A DNA stretch of 64,000 nucleotides from Autumnicola sp041679265. GTDB taxonomy: Bacteria > Bacteroidota > Bacteroidia > Flavobacteriales > Flavobacteriaceae. A model generated the notes under the pieces. That model made no database searches and was not told the origin of the DNA. It saw only the letters and a program-made list of their open reading frames with translations. Shown one piece after another: positions 27,935 to 36,651 of the stretch; position 1 is the first letter of the stretch; each line of letters starts with the position of its first letter. The translations under genes were made by a program, and so were the position numbers. The stretch lies in the NCBI RefSeq assembly GCF_041679265.1, contig NZ_JBGFSM010000017.1, positions 20,520 to 84,519 of the forward strand, read 5' to 3'.

Positions 27935-29566
27935 CTATTGATAAACCCTTACATAATCAATTTCCATGGAAGCTTCCTGGAATGCAGGATCTATTTCCCC
28001 TCCAAGGTTACCCCCCATGGCAACGTTAAGAATTAAGAACAAGTCTTTATTAAATGGGGTAGAGGCGTCATTATCAAAAGTAAAATACACTTCGCCATCT
28101 AAAAGAAAAGTAATATTCTCCTCTGTCCACTCCGCTTCATACAAATGAAACTCGGAAGTGGCATTTTGAATTTGGGTATCGCCTACCACCGCATTTCCAC
28201 CGGAATGTTCAGGATAATGCAAGGCTGAAGAAGTTCTGCCTGGATTATTACCCACCCATTCCATGATATCTACTTCTCCGGTTGCCGGCCAGCCCACCTC
28301 ATCAAAATCGGCTCCCAACATCCAGATGGCAGGCCAGGTTCCGCCACCTTCAGGCATTTTTGCACGTACTTCTACTCTCCCATAGGTAAATTCAAAATTA
28401 TCTTTGGTATTGATACGGGCTGAAGTAAAATTGAAACCGCTTTCTGCTTCACGCCTTGCGGTAATTATAAGGTTACCATCCTCAACATTTACGTTATCTT
28501 GGGTATAATACTGAACTTCATTATTGCCCCAGCCATTGTTGCCATTTCCGGTTTCATAATTCCATGTATCGGTATCCAGGGCGTCGCCTTCAAAATCGTC
28601 TTCCCAAAGCAGGTCTTCAAACTGGGTTTCGAACTCTTCTGGTTCTTCTGCTGAATCTGAAGTCAGTAAAAACCACCAGTCAAATTCACCATTTCCATCG
28701 GTGGTTTTTAGCCATAATTCGTTTGGTACAGATCTGTCCACAATTTGATAGCGGTGGTCTCCCCCGGTATAGTAACCTATAAAACTTGTACCATTAAGAG
28801 CAATGGTTTCCACACCTCCCGGGGCAGCGATGTTCCAGGTTCCTGTATAATCGTTGTAAGGTACATTAAGCACATCTGCTCCCTCCACTACGCCTGCTCC
28901 GGCTCCTAATTCGTCTACCAGATTGATCCTTCCAAAGATGGTTCCCTCCGGATTTGTTTCCGGCTCATCGTTGGTACTGTTGGTGATATGAACGAAGGTA
29001 CGATCCTCCTGAAATATATACCGGTCATCATACATACCGGCGCCTGCCTTCTCATTTGCCCCGGCCGCATACCATTCAGGTCCATTTAAACCACCCACGG
29101 GACCAAGCCCAAAATGGGCGGGGGCTTCAGCTTTAATCCTCCATTCTTTGGATCCATCTCCCACTAACTTATCTATAAGGTCATCTGGCGGAGAATAGTT
29201 TACAAATACATCTACCCCTATGGTCATTGAACTTGAGGTACCGCCAGGCCCATAAGCTATTATGCTTACATCGTATATTCCGGTCTCTGAAAACTGGTGG
29301 GTTATCTCTCCATTGGAGGATATACTGGTGTTTCCATCTCCAAAAATATATTTATACGTCATTGCCCCATCGGCAGTGGCATTAAAGGTCACTTCGCCAC
29401 TACCATCTCCCTGTGGCATCTCATTGGATTGACCAGTAACATCGGCCTCAGCGCTCAAATTGGTGGGAGCAGTTATTTCTCCTATTTCATAATCGTCTTC
29501 AACACAGGATTGGAAGCCTGCAGTGAGAACGAAAATGAATATGAATCTTCCTAATATATTCTTCAT
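27935..29566 (-). CDS. Surface lipoprotein: PKD domain plus GH16 laminarinase
   Basis: A 543-residue lipoprotein (lipid cysteine 21 in GFQSCVEDD; the acidic residues after it fit surface export). Parts in order: a PKD-like domain (about 45-125, with YKYIFGDGN and HQFSETGIYDVSI), a middle domain of unknown fold (about 130-300, GDGSKEWRI to WWFLLTSD), then the GH16 catalytic domain with E431-I/V-D-I-M-E (GEVDIMEWVG). It likely cuts laminarin at the cell surface before SusCD uptake. ATG 29566 (MKNILGRF) is preferred over 29575. It lies 14 bp downstream of the glycan-binding protein gene. Confidence 0.9.
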   Translation of the reverse strand: MKNILGRFIFIFVLTAGFQSCVEDDYEIGEITAPTNLSAEADVTGQSNEMPQGDGSGEVTFNATADGAMTYKYIFGDGNTSISSNGEITHQFSETGIYDVSIIAYGPGGTSSSMTIGVDVFVNYSPPDDLIDKLVGDGSKEWRIKAEAPAHFGLGPVGGLNGPEWYAAGANEKAGAGMYDDRYIFQEDRTFVHITNSTNDEPETNPEGTIFGRINLVDELGAGAGVVEGADVLNVPYNDYTGTWNIAAPGGVETIALNGTSFIGYYTGGDHRYQIVDRSVPNELWLKTTDGNGEFDWWFLLTSDSAEEPEEFETQFEDLLWEDDFEGDALDTDTWNYETGNGNNGWGNNEVQYYTQDNVNVEDGNLIITARREAESGFNFTSARINTKDNFEFTYGRVEVRAKMPEGGGTWPAIWMLGADFDEVGWPATGEVDIMEWVGNNPGRTSSALHYPEHSGGNAVVGDTQIQNATSEFHLYEAEWTEENITFLLDGEVYFTFDNDASTPFNKDLFLILNVAMGGNLGGEIDPAFQEASMEIDYVRVYQ

Positions 29567-29580
29567 TTTGATCATTTTTT

Positions 29581-31707
29581 CTAATTATGGAAATACAGGT
29601 TATCTATATAAAATGTTCCCCCGTTATCTGGCTGAACATCAAACTTAAACTGAAATATATCACTAATGTCAAGTCCCTGGTCTGTAAATTCTGATAACGG
29701 AATTTCCACACTGTTCCATTCATTTGGTGTAACACTAATACTTACAGGTTTCTCTCCAGACCTGCTTATCAAGAAGAATGGAATGCTGGTATAATCTCCA
29801 GACCATACATCAATATGCACTGTGGTATATGCAGTCGCATCTATATCTTCTCCAATATCAATACCCTGATAATTTGCGTTGGCATATTTGATGGCTTCAT
29901 TCCCATCTATACTTAGCATTTCATAAGTAGTAGACTGCCCCCAGTCCGGATAATAATTCACTCCTGATGGATTTGGGTAAGCATCACTAAAAATAGATTG
30001 CACATCTGCTGCATCTGCAGTTGGTGTTGGTGTCGCCGCTTCGGGTTCATCAGGGCCCAGGGCAGTCTCATCATAAAAATATACATTATCTATAAAGACC
30101 GTTGCTTCTCCTACCGGAGTGGCGGAATAGATTAGCTGAGAAATATTTGCCCTTGCTGTAAGCCCTTCAAAATCTTCTAAAGCAAGATCCAGGCTCACCC
30201 ATTCTCCCTGGGTTGGATTTTCAATTGTTATTTCGTGTTCAGAATCATCGCCTCCCTGGTAGCCGCCATCAGGTCCAAAATCTACCAGTTTAACCTTAAC
30301 CACCGTGGCATTATTCGTCCAGATATCGGTATGGAAATGGGTCATTTCAGAAGCATCTATTTGTGATCCTACAGTTTCTATTCCCACAAAATTTAACGCG
30401 CTGTATTTTTTGGTTGCATTCCCATCAATCTCAACATCTTCCAGGGTGGCGGCAGACCAGTCTGTTCTCCAGGTATCCACGGCCACATTGGTATATGCAT
30501 CGCTGAATAATGAAATTACAGCTTCTTCAGGTAACGTAGGGGTTGGAGCTGCTATTACCGGGGACTCAGGAAGCCCGGGAGCCGCTTTCATAATATCATC
30601 TACATAAAAAGTTCCCGCAGTAGTACCAGGCCCGTCAATGAAGATCACCATTGTTCCATATTGGCCGGTAGGCACAAAGGCTTCCCCATTGTCCCCGGCA
30701 CCATCTACGTAGCTTTTTACTGCATCTGTGGCGAAATTAAAACTTAACTCTTCCCAACCTGTTCCCTCGTGGTTAGCCGTAACTTCAGTTTGTCTTTCTC
30801 CATTAACACCCCCTTCAAACTTTAAAAGTACGGGCAGGGCTACATCAGACCACATTTTCATCGTAATGGTTTTATTCTCCACACTAAAATCTACCGGTGT
30901 TCCCAGGTTGAAGGCCCCACCTTCATAAGCTGCGCCAGAATTGGTGATCGCACCAACCATAGAGGCTTCATTGTTTGCTCCGGAAAAATCAGGGTTATCC
31001 ACCACTTCAAAACTGGTGCCGTTAAAGGTAGAGAAAGCGTAGTTCACATTTTGTTCGTCAAAAGTAATGGGAAGTTTGGCAGGCTCTGCTTCAGGAACTG
31101 TTACCACTACTGTTTCTTCAGTAGTAGCTGCACCCCCACTTAAGGCAACCACTCTAAGATCATAATCCCCGGGAGCTAAATAGGTATAGTCCAGGGTTTC
31201 TCCGGGCATTAAAGCGGTGGCCTCTTCATCTTCATTTTCTCCAAAGTAAACATTGAACATGGTAGCATAATCTGCAGTCGCGGAAACAGTAATATTCTTA
31301 GGGTTGTTTTCTGACTGGACCACATCTACCACAAGGTTCTCCGGGGCCCTGAAAGAAACCGTAAGATTTTGGGTACCACTGGCGGTTACGCCATTAAGGT
31401 TTTGCCCTGTTACCTCCACCTGGTAGTCTCCTTCATCATAAACATGTTCTACAGCCTGGCCTGGTCTTATTTCTCCGGAAACTTCTGAACCGTCACCAAA
31501 ATCAATACTGAAAAGGTTAGCGCCTTCTCCGGTAGGGATTATAGTTACCAGTCCTGTATTGTCCTGGGTAATCTTAAAAGTAGCCCCAAGATTGGAAGGA
31601 GCGGCCATACCTTCAAGATCTATTCCCAAATCATCATCGTCCTTATCGCAGCTCACTATAGAAGTACTGACAAAAACGGCTATTATTATTCTAAAAATAT
31701 TCTTCAT
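29581..31707 (-). CDS. Surface glycan-binding lipoprotein (PKD and CBM-like domains)
   Basis: A 708-residue lipoprotein (lipid cysteine 20 in SIVSCDKDDDD, strongly acidic tail for surface display). It begins with two PKD-like repeats (about 35-205, with FSIDFGDGSE and YDEGDYQVEV), followed by three CBM-like beta-sandwich modules of roughly 150 residues. The last two are related: SLFSDAYTN...VFIDNVYFYDE and SIFSDAYPN...FYIDNLYFHN. Position after SusD and acidity fit the SGBP role of the laminarin locus, capturing beta-glucan for GH16 and SusD. No catalytic motif is present. Confidence 0.85.
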   Translation of the reverse strand: MKNIFRIIIAVFVSTSIVSCDKDDDDLGIDLEGMAAPSNLGATFKITQDNTGLVTIIPTGEGANLFSIDFGDGSEVSGEIRPGQAVEHVYDEGDYQVEVTGQNLNGVTASGTQNLTVSFRAPENLVVDVVQSENNPKNITVSATADYATMFNVYFGENEDEEATALMPGETLDYTYLAPGDYDLRVVALSGGAATTEETVVVTVPEAEPAKLPITFDEQNVNYAFSTFNGTSFEVVDNPDFSGANNEASMVGAITNSGAAYEGGAFNLGTPVDFSVENKTITMKMWSDVALPVLLKFEGGVNGERQTEVTANHEGTGWEELSFNFATDAVKSYVDGAGDNGEAFVPTGQYGTMVIFIDGPGTTAGTFYVDDIMKAAPGLPESPVIAAPTPTLPEEAVISLFSDAYTNVAVDTWRTDWSAATLEDVEIDGNATKKYSALNFVGIETVGSQIDASEMTHFHTDIWTNNATVVKVKLVDFGPDGGYQGGDDSEHEITIENPTQGEWVSLDLALEDFEGLTARANISQLIYSATPVGEATVFIDNVYFYDETALGPDEPEAATPTPTADAADVQSIFSDAYPNPSGVNYYPDWGQSTTYEMLSIDGNEAIKYANANYQGIDIGEDIDATAYTTVHIDVWSGDYTSIPFFLISRSGEKPVSISVTPNEWNSVEIPLSEFTDQGLDISDIFQFKFDVQPDNGGTFYIDNLYFHN

Positions 31708-31736
31708 ACTGTTTATTTACTGTTGAATAATCGCAT

Positions 31737-33272
31737 TTATTGATAAGCAGGATCTTGCTCTAATTGTGTGTTATTTAATTCTTGTAAGGGAATTGGCAGC
31801 TTATCGTGTTTACCTTCCACATATCCTTTAAATTCCAAATATTGAGCAGCTAAACCTGCTCTTTGGAGATCAAACCAGCGATGTCCTTCTCCCGCCAGCT
31901 CCAACCTTCTTTCCCTAAGGATATTTTCAAAAGTTGCAGGGATCGATTCCTCATTAACCCTGTTTCTTACGGCATCCAGCAGTGCCTGTGCTCTGTTGGA
32001 GTCTCCACCTCCCCTCACTAAAGCTTCTGCTTCCAGGAGGTAGGTATCAGCCAGTCTTATATCATAGAAATTCTGAGGCCAGTTAAGCTCAAAATTACCT
32101 CCGCCTGTAGAGCGGTCTTCCTGTTCTCCGGCAAATTTCTTCAAAAAGTAGCCGGTGTCCTGATAGCTTTCCTCATAAGAAACAATTCCTAATTGTGCAA
32201 GACTGTCAAGATTACTAATGGTGTATTTGTATCTATTGTCATAGCTGCCATCGCTATAAATAAAAGCATCAGCCAATTCTTCGGTTGGTATATTAAAACC
32301 CCAGCCGGCAATAAAATCGGGTGCCCCCATGCCTTGTTGAAGAACATTATATCCACGGGGTGCTGACATTTGATTTAGCAGGTTACCTTCTGTACATCCA
32401 ATACAACCCCAGTCCCCCCAATTTGAAGCAGAAGTATGAATAACCTCAAATATTGATTCCTCATTAAACTGATTTTCATTTTGGAATAGGTCACCGAAGT
32501 TATCAAGAAGATGATAACCATACTGACTGGTGCCACCAGGAGTTCCATTAACCTCCTGAAGTTGTTGTGCTGCCTCTTCAAATCTTTCTAGGTGTAGGTA
32601 AACTTTTCCCAGTAAAGCCTTTCCTGCACCTTGTGTTGCCCTACCTGCTTCAGTTGCCAAATCTAGCTCTGCAGGCAAATTAGGAATAGCTTCTACCAGA
32701 TCTTGTTCTATAAGAGCAAAAACTTCGGAACGATCTACCTGCACGGCATTCCCTAGTTCACTAACTGCAACAGGTTCAGTAAATAAAGGAATACTTTCAA
32801 ATAACCTGATCAAATCAAAATAATAGTACGCTCTAAGAAATTTCATCTCTGCCTCGAACCTGCTTCTTAATTCCTCATCCATTTCTGTATTTGGCAATTT
32901 AGACAGCAGTACGTTTGCCCTGTAGATTCCGGAATAACTTCTTCTCCACAATTCTTCCTGTGGCCCAGTGGCAGGGTCTAAGGTGTAACTGGACCAGGCC
33001 TGAATAGCCGGAACATCCTGTGAATTTCCACCTCCTGCATAAAAGTCATCTGAGGCAACATTTAAGGCAAATTCTTTTGCTACATAATTACCTCCTATCC
33101 ACCCCACCGGATCATAAGCTGCAACCAAACCATTATAGGCTTCCTCTGCATTACGATAGTAGTTTGATTCCAGGCTTTGACCTCTTGGTTCAACCTCTAG
33201 ATAATCCTCACTACACGCAATCAAAGTAGCTGCTGAAACAACGGCTGCTACATATCTCATTATTTTTTTCAT
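31737..33272 (-). CDS. SusD/RagB-type surface lipoprotein (laminarin locus)
   Basis: A 511-residue substrate-binding lipoprotein (lipid cysteine 20 in TLIACSEDYLEVEPRGQ) that forms the lid of the SusC encoded 27 bp upstream. The SusD features are the N-terminal PRGQSLESNYY segment, helices with FEAEMKFLRAYYYFDLIRLF, and the C-terminal RagB block (ERRLELAGEGHRWFDLQRAG). A CxxC pair in WGCIGCTEGN is present. Substrate is inferred as laminarin oligosaccharide from the GH16/GH3 genes in the same operon. Confidence 0.95.
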   Translation of the reverse strand: MKKIMRYVAAVVSAATLIACSEDYLEVEPRGQSLESNYYRNAEEAYNGLVAAYDPVGWIGGNYVAKEFALNVASDDFYAGGGNSQDVPAIQAWSSYTLDPATGPQEELWRRSYSGIYRANVLLSKLPNTEMDEELRSRFEAEMKFLRAYYYFDLIRLFESIPLFTEPVAVSELGNAVQVDRSEVFALIEQDLVEAIPNLPAELDLATEAGRATQGAGKALLGKVYLHLERFEEAAQQLQEVNGTPGGTSQYGYHLLDNFGDLFQNENQFNEESIFEVIHTSASNWGDWGCIGCTEGNLLNQMSAPRGYNVLQQGMGAPDFIAGWGFNIPTEELADAFIYSDGSYDNRYKYTISNLDSLAQLGIVSYEESYQDTGYFLKKFAGEQEDRSTGGGNFELNWPQNFYDIRLADTYLLEAEALVRGGGDSNRAQALLDAVRNRVNEESIPATFENILRERRLELAGEGHRWFDLQRAGLAAQYLEFKGYVEGKHDKLPIPLQELNNTQLEQDPAYQ

Positions 33273-33299
33273 AATAATATCTTTTTAAATTTTTTACAA

Positions 33300-36200
33300 T
33301 TAAAATCCAATTGATGCCCCAAGCATAAAAGATCTTGCCTGCGGATATATACCTCTGTCTATACTTAATACACCACCGCCAATTTCAGGGTCAAAACCAG
33401 AGTATTTTGTAAAGGTGAAAAGGTTCTCGCTCATTACATAAACCCTGACTTTTTCAAAACCGATGTTAGAAAGAGCACTTTTGGGCAAGCTATATCCTAC
33501 CTGGGCCGTTTTAATCCTGAAGTAATCTCCGTCTTCCAGATAAAAATCAGAAGGATTACTATAGTTATTATTTGGATCGTCATTTGTCATCCTCGGAAAT
33601 GAATCAGAAGTTCCTGGCCCAGTCCATCTTTCAAGAGCTTTAGCGGGATAATTGGCATTTGCAATATCCAACCTGCGGAGCCCCTGAAATATCTGGTTTC
33701 CTGCCACCCCCTGTCCAAATACAGTAAAATCAAAGTTTTTATAGTAGCCGTTTATAGTAATACCATACGACCAATCAGGAGTTGGGTCCCCAATAAAAAC
33801 TCTGTCTGCTTCATTAATAGAACCATTCCCATCGGTATCCTGCCATCTAAAATCTCCTGGAACAGCATCTGGCTGAATTAGCTGCCCTTCAGCATTTGTA
33901 TAATTATCAATTTCTTCCTGAGTTTGGAAAATTCCTAAAGTTTTAAAACCATAGAAGGAATTTACTGCTTCTCCTACAGCAGTCCTGGTAATAGGGAAAG
34001 TACTTGATTGGAATGCCACACCACCGTCCAGGTACTCCTGACCATCACCTAAAAAGGTAACTTCATTACGGAGGTAAGAGGCATTTGCATTGGCAGAAAG
34101 ACCAAAATCTTCCCCGCTCAATGAATATCCTAAATTCATTTCTACCCCTGTGTTTTTCATGTCTCCAACATTTCGGGCTGGGTTTCCTATAACCCCCGCA
34201 AAGGCCGGAATTCTTGGGTATAATAGAATGTCTGTTGTTTCTTTTCTATACCAATCCACTTCAAGGGAAAAGTTATTTAAAAATCGGGATTCAAATCCAA
34301 TGTTCAACTGACTGGTTTCTTCCCACTTGAGATCTGGGTTGGCAGGTGCATCAGGACTGTATCCAACATCGTAGCTCCCCACTTGATCTCCAAAAGCATA
34401 ATTTCTTCCGGAACCAATAGTAGAAAGGAAAGCCAAATCTCCAACGTTATCATTACCCACAATTCCATAACTTCCTCTAAATTTAAAGAAGCTAACAGGA
34501 TTATTCGCACCCCAGAAGTTTTCTCTAGAGGCCACCCAGCCAACTGATGCTGAAGGAAAGATACCATACTTGCTATTGGCACCAAACCGTGAGGATCCAT
34601 CTCTACGAATTATGCCGCTAAAAAGGTATTTTTCACCATAGTTGTAGTTTATTCTACCAAAAAGAGAAGCAACTTTATGTGGCACATTTTCATACCCATT
34701 GGCCACTATGTCATCTTCAGGTACATTAAAATTTAAAGAAGCATCATCAAAATTATCAACAGGAATTCCGTACTTGGTTACGCTTAATCCTTTGGCTTCA
34801 TTTTCCTTGTATGCTCCCTGACCTAAAAGTATAGTAAAATCATGTTCTCCAATTTGATCTGAATAAGAGACTGTATTCTCTATATTGTAATCAAGTTTAT
34901 TATTATTACTTCTGGTAAAGGAAGTTTGAGCAGTACTTGTAGAAGCGTTTAAATAGTTGATGGGGGTAAAGGACTCGTCACCCCAATAAGATAGTTTTGC
35001 ACCAAAATTAGAACGGAAAACCAAGCCTTCGAGGGGCTCCGCTTCCACAAAAGCATTTCCTACAAAATTGTCACTGTAGCCAAAGTTACCTAGACGCGTT
35101 TGGATATAAGCTAACGGATTTATGATTTCCTGAGCGACGTTTTGGGAAATACCGTAGGGATTTCCATTGGCGTCCCGAAGAAAAGGTAGGTCTTGATTGT
35201 ATGGAAATTGGGCCAGTCTCTCCGGATCTGTCACTATTACTGGTGTTAGAGGATCTAAATTGATGGCTGAACTTAGTGGTCCACCGTATTCACTATTGGT
35301 ATTTCCAATTCCAACACTTTTATTTCTGGAATAACCAAAATTTTCCCCGAAAGTTAACCAACGGGTGATATCATGAGTAGAATTCAGACGTAGGTTGGTA
35401 CGTTCATAGTTAGAGATATCTGTCGCCACAATACCTTCTTCCTCCAGATAACCAAATGAAAAATAAAAGCTGGAAACATCACTACCTCCGCTAAGGCTAA
35501 GTTCATGGTTTTGTCTAAAGGCTGAATCGTTAAAAATAACATCCTGCCAATCTGTTCCATTTCCAAAAGTACTTAAATCCGAAAAAACCACATCTCCACC
35601 ATCATTTACGCTAGCTTCATTCCGTAGAATGGCATACTCTGTAGCATTGGTGAGGTTAATGTTAGCTGCGGGTTCTGAAAATCCCGCGTAGGTGTTATAA
35701 CTGATCTTCATCTTGCCTTCTTTACCAGATTTGGTGGTTATAAGAATAACCCCACTGGCTGCCCTTGCCCCATATATCGCCTGGGAGGCCGCATCCTTTA
35801 AAACTTCTATGGAAGCAATATCAGATTGATTTAAATAGTTAATTCCGCCATTATCAACTACAACTCCATCAACAATCCATAATGGGTCATTATTGTTTAA
35901 AGTAGTAATTCCCCGCACCCTTATTGTAGCACCAGAACCAGGCTGCCCGCTGGACGCAGCAACGGTTAATCCGGAAGTACGCCCTTGTAAAGCTTCTCCT
36001 ACGGTGTTTATTGGCAGTGTTTCAAGATCTGAAGAATTGACACTTGAGATGGCTCCTGTTACAACACTTTTTTTCTGCGTACCATATCCCACTACCACCA
36101 CCTCCTCAAGGTCACTTTGATTTTCCTCTAAGGTTACGTTCAGGGTTTGAGCCTCATTAATAACAAATTCTTTGTTATTAAAACCTAGGTAGGAAAATAC

Positions 36201-36410
36201 AAGAGTATCATTTACTTCCACATCTACAGAATAATTTCCATCAAAATCTGTAGTTGTACCATTATTTTTGTTTTTTACCAATACGTTAACACCCAAAAGT
36301 GGTACGTTATTTTCGTCTGTTACCGTTCCCTGTATCGGAACAGTTTGTGAAAGGACAGAAAATAAGCCACCCCATAATAAGGTAATTAAAAGACAAGAAA
36401 ATTTCTTCAT
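33300..36410 (-). CDS. SusC/RagA-type TonB-dependent transporter (laminarin locus)
   Basis: Outer-membrane importer of 1036 residues: Sec signal (about 1-21), CarboxypepD_reg-like domain (about 25-105), then a plug with EEVVVVGYGTQKKSVVTGA and IRVRGITTLNNNDPLWIVDG, then the barrel. It imports beta-glucan oligosaccharides with the SusD encoded next to it. The 241-bp upstream region has a perfect 14-bp palindrome 21 bp before the start, a candidate site for the regulator encoded upstream. Confidence 0.95.
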   Translation of the reverse strand: MKKFSCLLITLLWGGLFSVLSQTVPIQGTVTDENNVPLLGVNVLVKNKNNGTTTDFDGNYSVDVEVNDTLVFSYLGFNNKEFVINEAQTLNVTLEENQSDLEEVVVVGYGTQKKSVVTGAISSVNSSDLETLPINTVGEALQGRTSGLTVAASSGQPGSGATIRVRGITTLNNNDPLWIVDGVVVDNGGINYLNQSDIASIEVLKDAASQAIYGARAASGVILITTKSGKEGKMKISYNTYAGFSEPAANINLTNATEYAILRNEASVNDGGDVVFSDLSTFGNGTDWQDVIFNDSAFRQNHELSLSGGSDVSSFYFSFGYLEEEGIVATDISNYERTNLRLNSTHDITRWLTFGENFGYSRNKSVGIGNTNSEYGGPLSSAINLDPLTPVIVTDPERLAQFPYNQDLPFLRDANGNPYGISQNVAQEIINPLAYIQTRLGNFGYSDNFVGNAFVEAEPLEGLVFRSNFGAKLSYWGDESFTPINYLNASTSTAQTSFTRSNNNKLDYNIENTVSYSDQIGEHDFTILLGQGAYKENEAKGLSVTKYGIPVDNFDDASLNFNVPEDDIVANGYENVPHKVASLFGRINYNYGEKYLFSGIIRRDGSSRFGANSKYGIFPSASVGWVASRENFWGANNPVSFFKFRGSYGIVGNDNVGDLAFLSTIGSGRNYAFGDQVGSYDVGYSPDAPANPDLKWEETSQLNIGFESRFLNNFSLEVDWYRKETTDILLYPRIPAFAGVIGNPARNVGDMKNTGVEMNLGYSLSGEDFGLSANANASYLRNEVTFLGDGQEYLDGGVAFQSSTFPITRTAVGEAVNSFYGFKTLGIFQTQEEIDNYTNAEGQLIQPDAVPGDFRWQDTDGNGSINEADRVFIGDPTPDWSYGITINGYYKNFDFTVFGQGVAGNQIFQGLRRLDIANANYPAKALERWTGPGTSDSFPRMTNDDPNNNYSNPSDFYLEDGDYFRIKTAQVGYSLPKSALSNIGFEKVRVYVMSENLFTFTKYSGFDPEIGGGVLSIDRGIYPQARSFMLGASIGF

Positions 36411-36430
36411 GTTGAATGATTGTTAAAAAT

Positions 36431-36444
36431 TATATTGCAATATA
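36431..36444. promoter_or_regulatory. Perfect 14-bp palindrome before susC (laminarin locus)
   Basis: TATATTGCAATATA is its own reverse complement and ends 21 bp upstream of the susC ATG at 36410. It lies between susC and the regulator gene. It may be an operator or an RNA element in the leader; evidence is sequence symmetry only. Confidence 0.35.
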
Positions 36445-36651
36445 TTAAGAGGACGTTAAGATTTCTGCATTAGAACCTTTACAAAAAGTCTACATTTTTT
36501 AAAATGGCAAAATATCGGATCAAATTTTGCTAAAAATTAAAATATAACAAGCCCTAGCATGGATTTTGTAAATTTTTGTCTTTCATGAAAAAATTTGTAC
36601 GCAATGAACGTGTAGAGGTAATGTAGAGTTTTTTTACCGAGCTGTTAAGTT

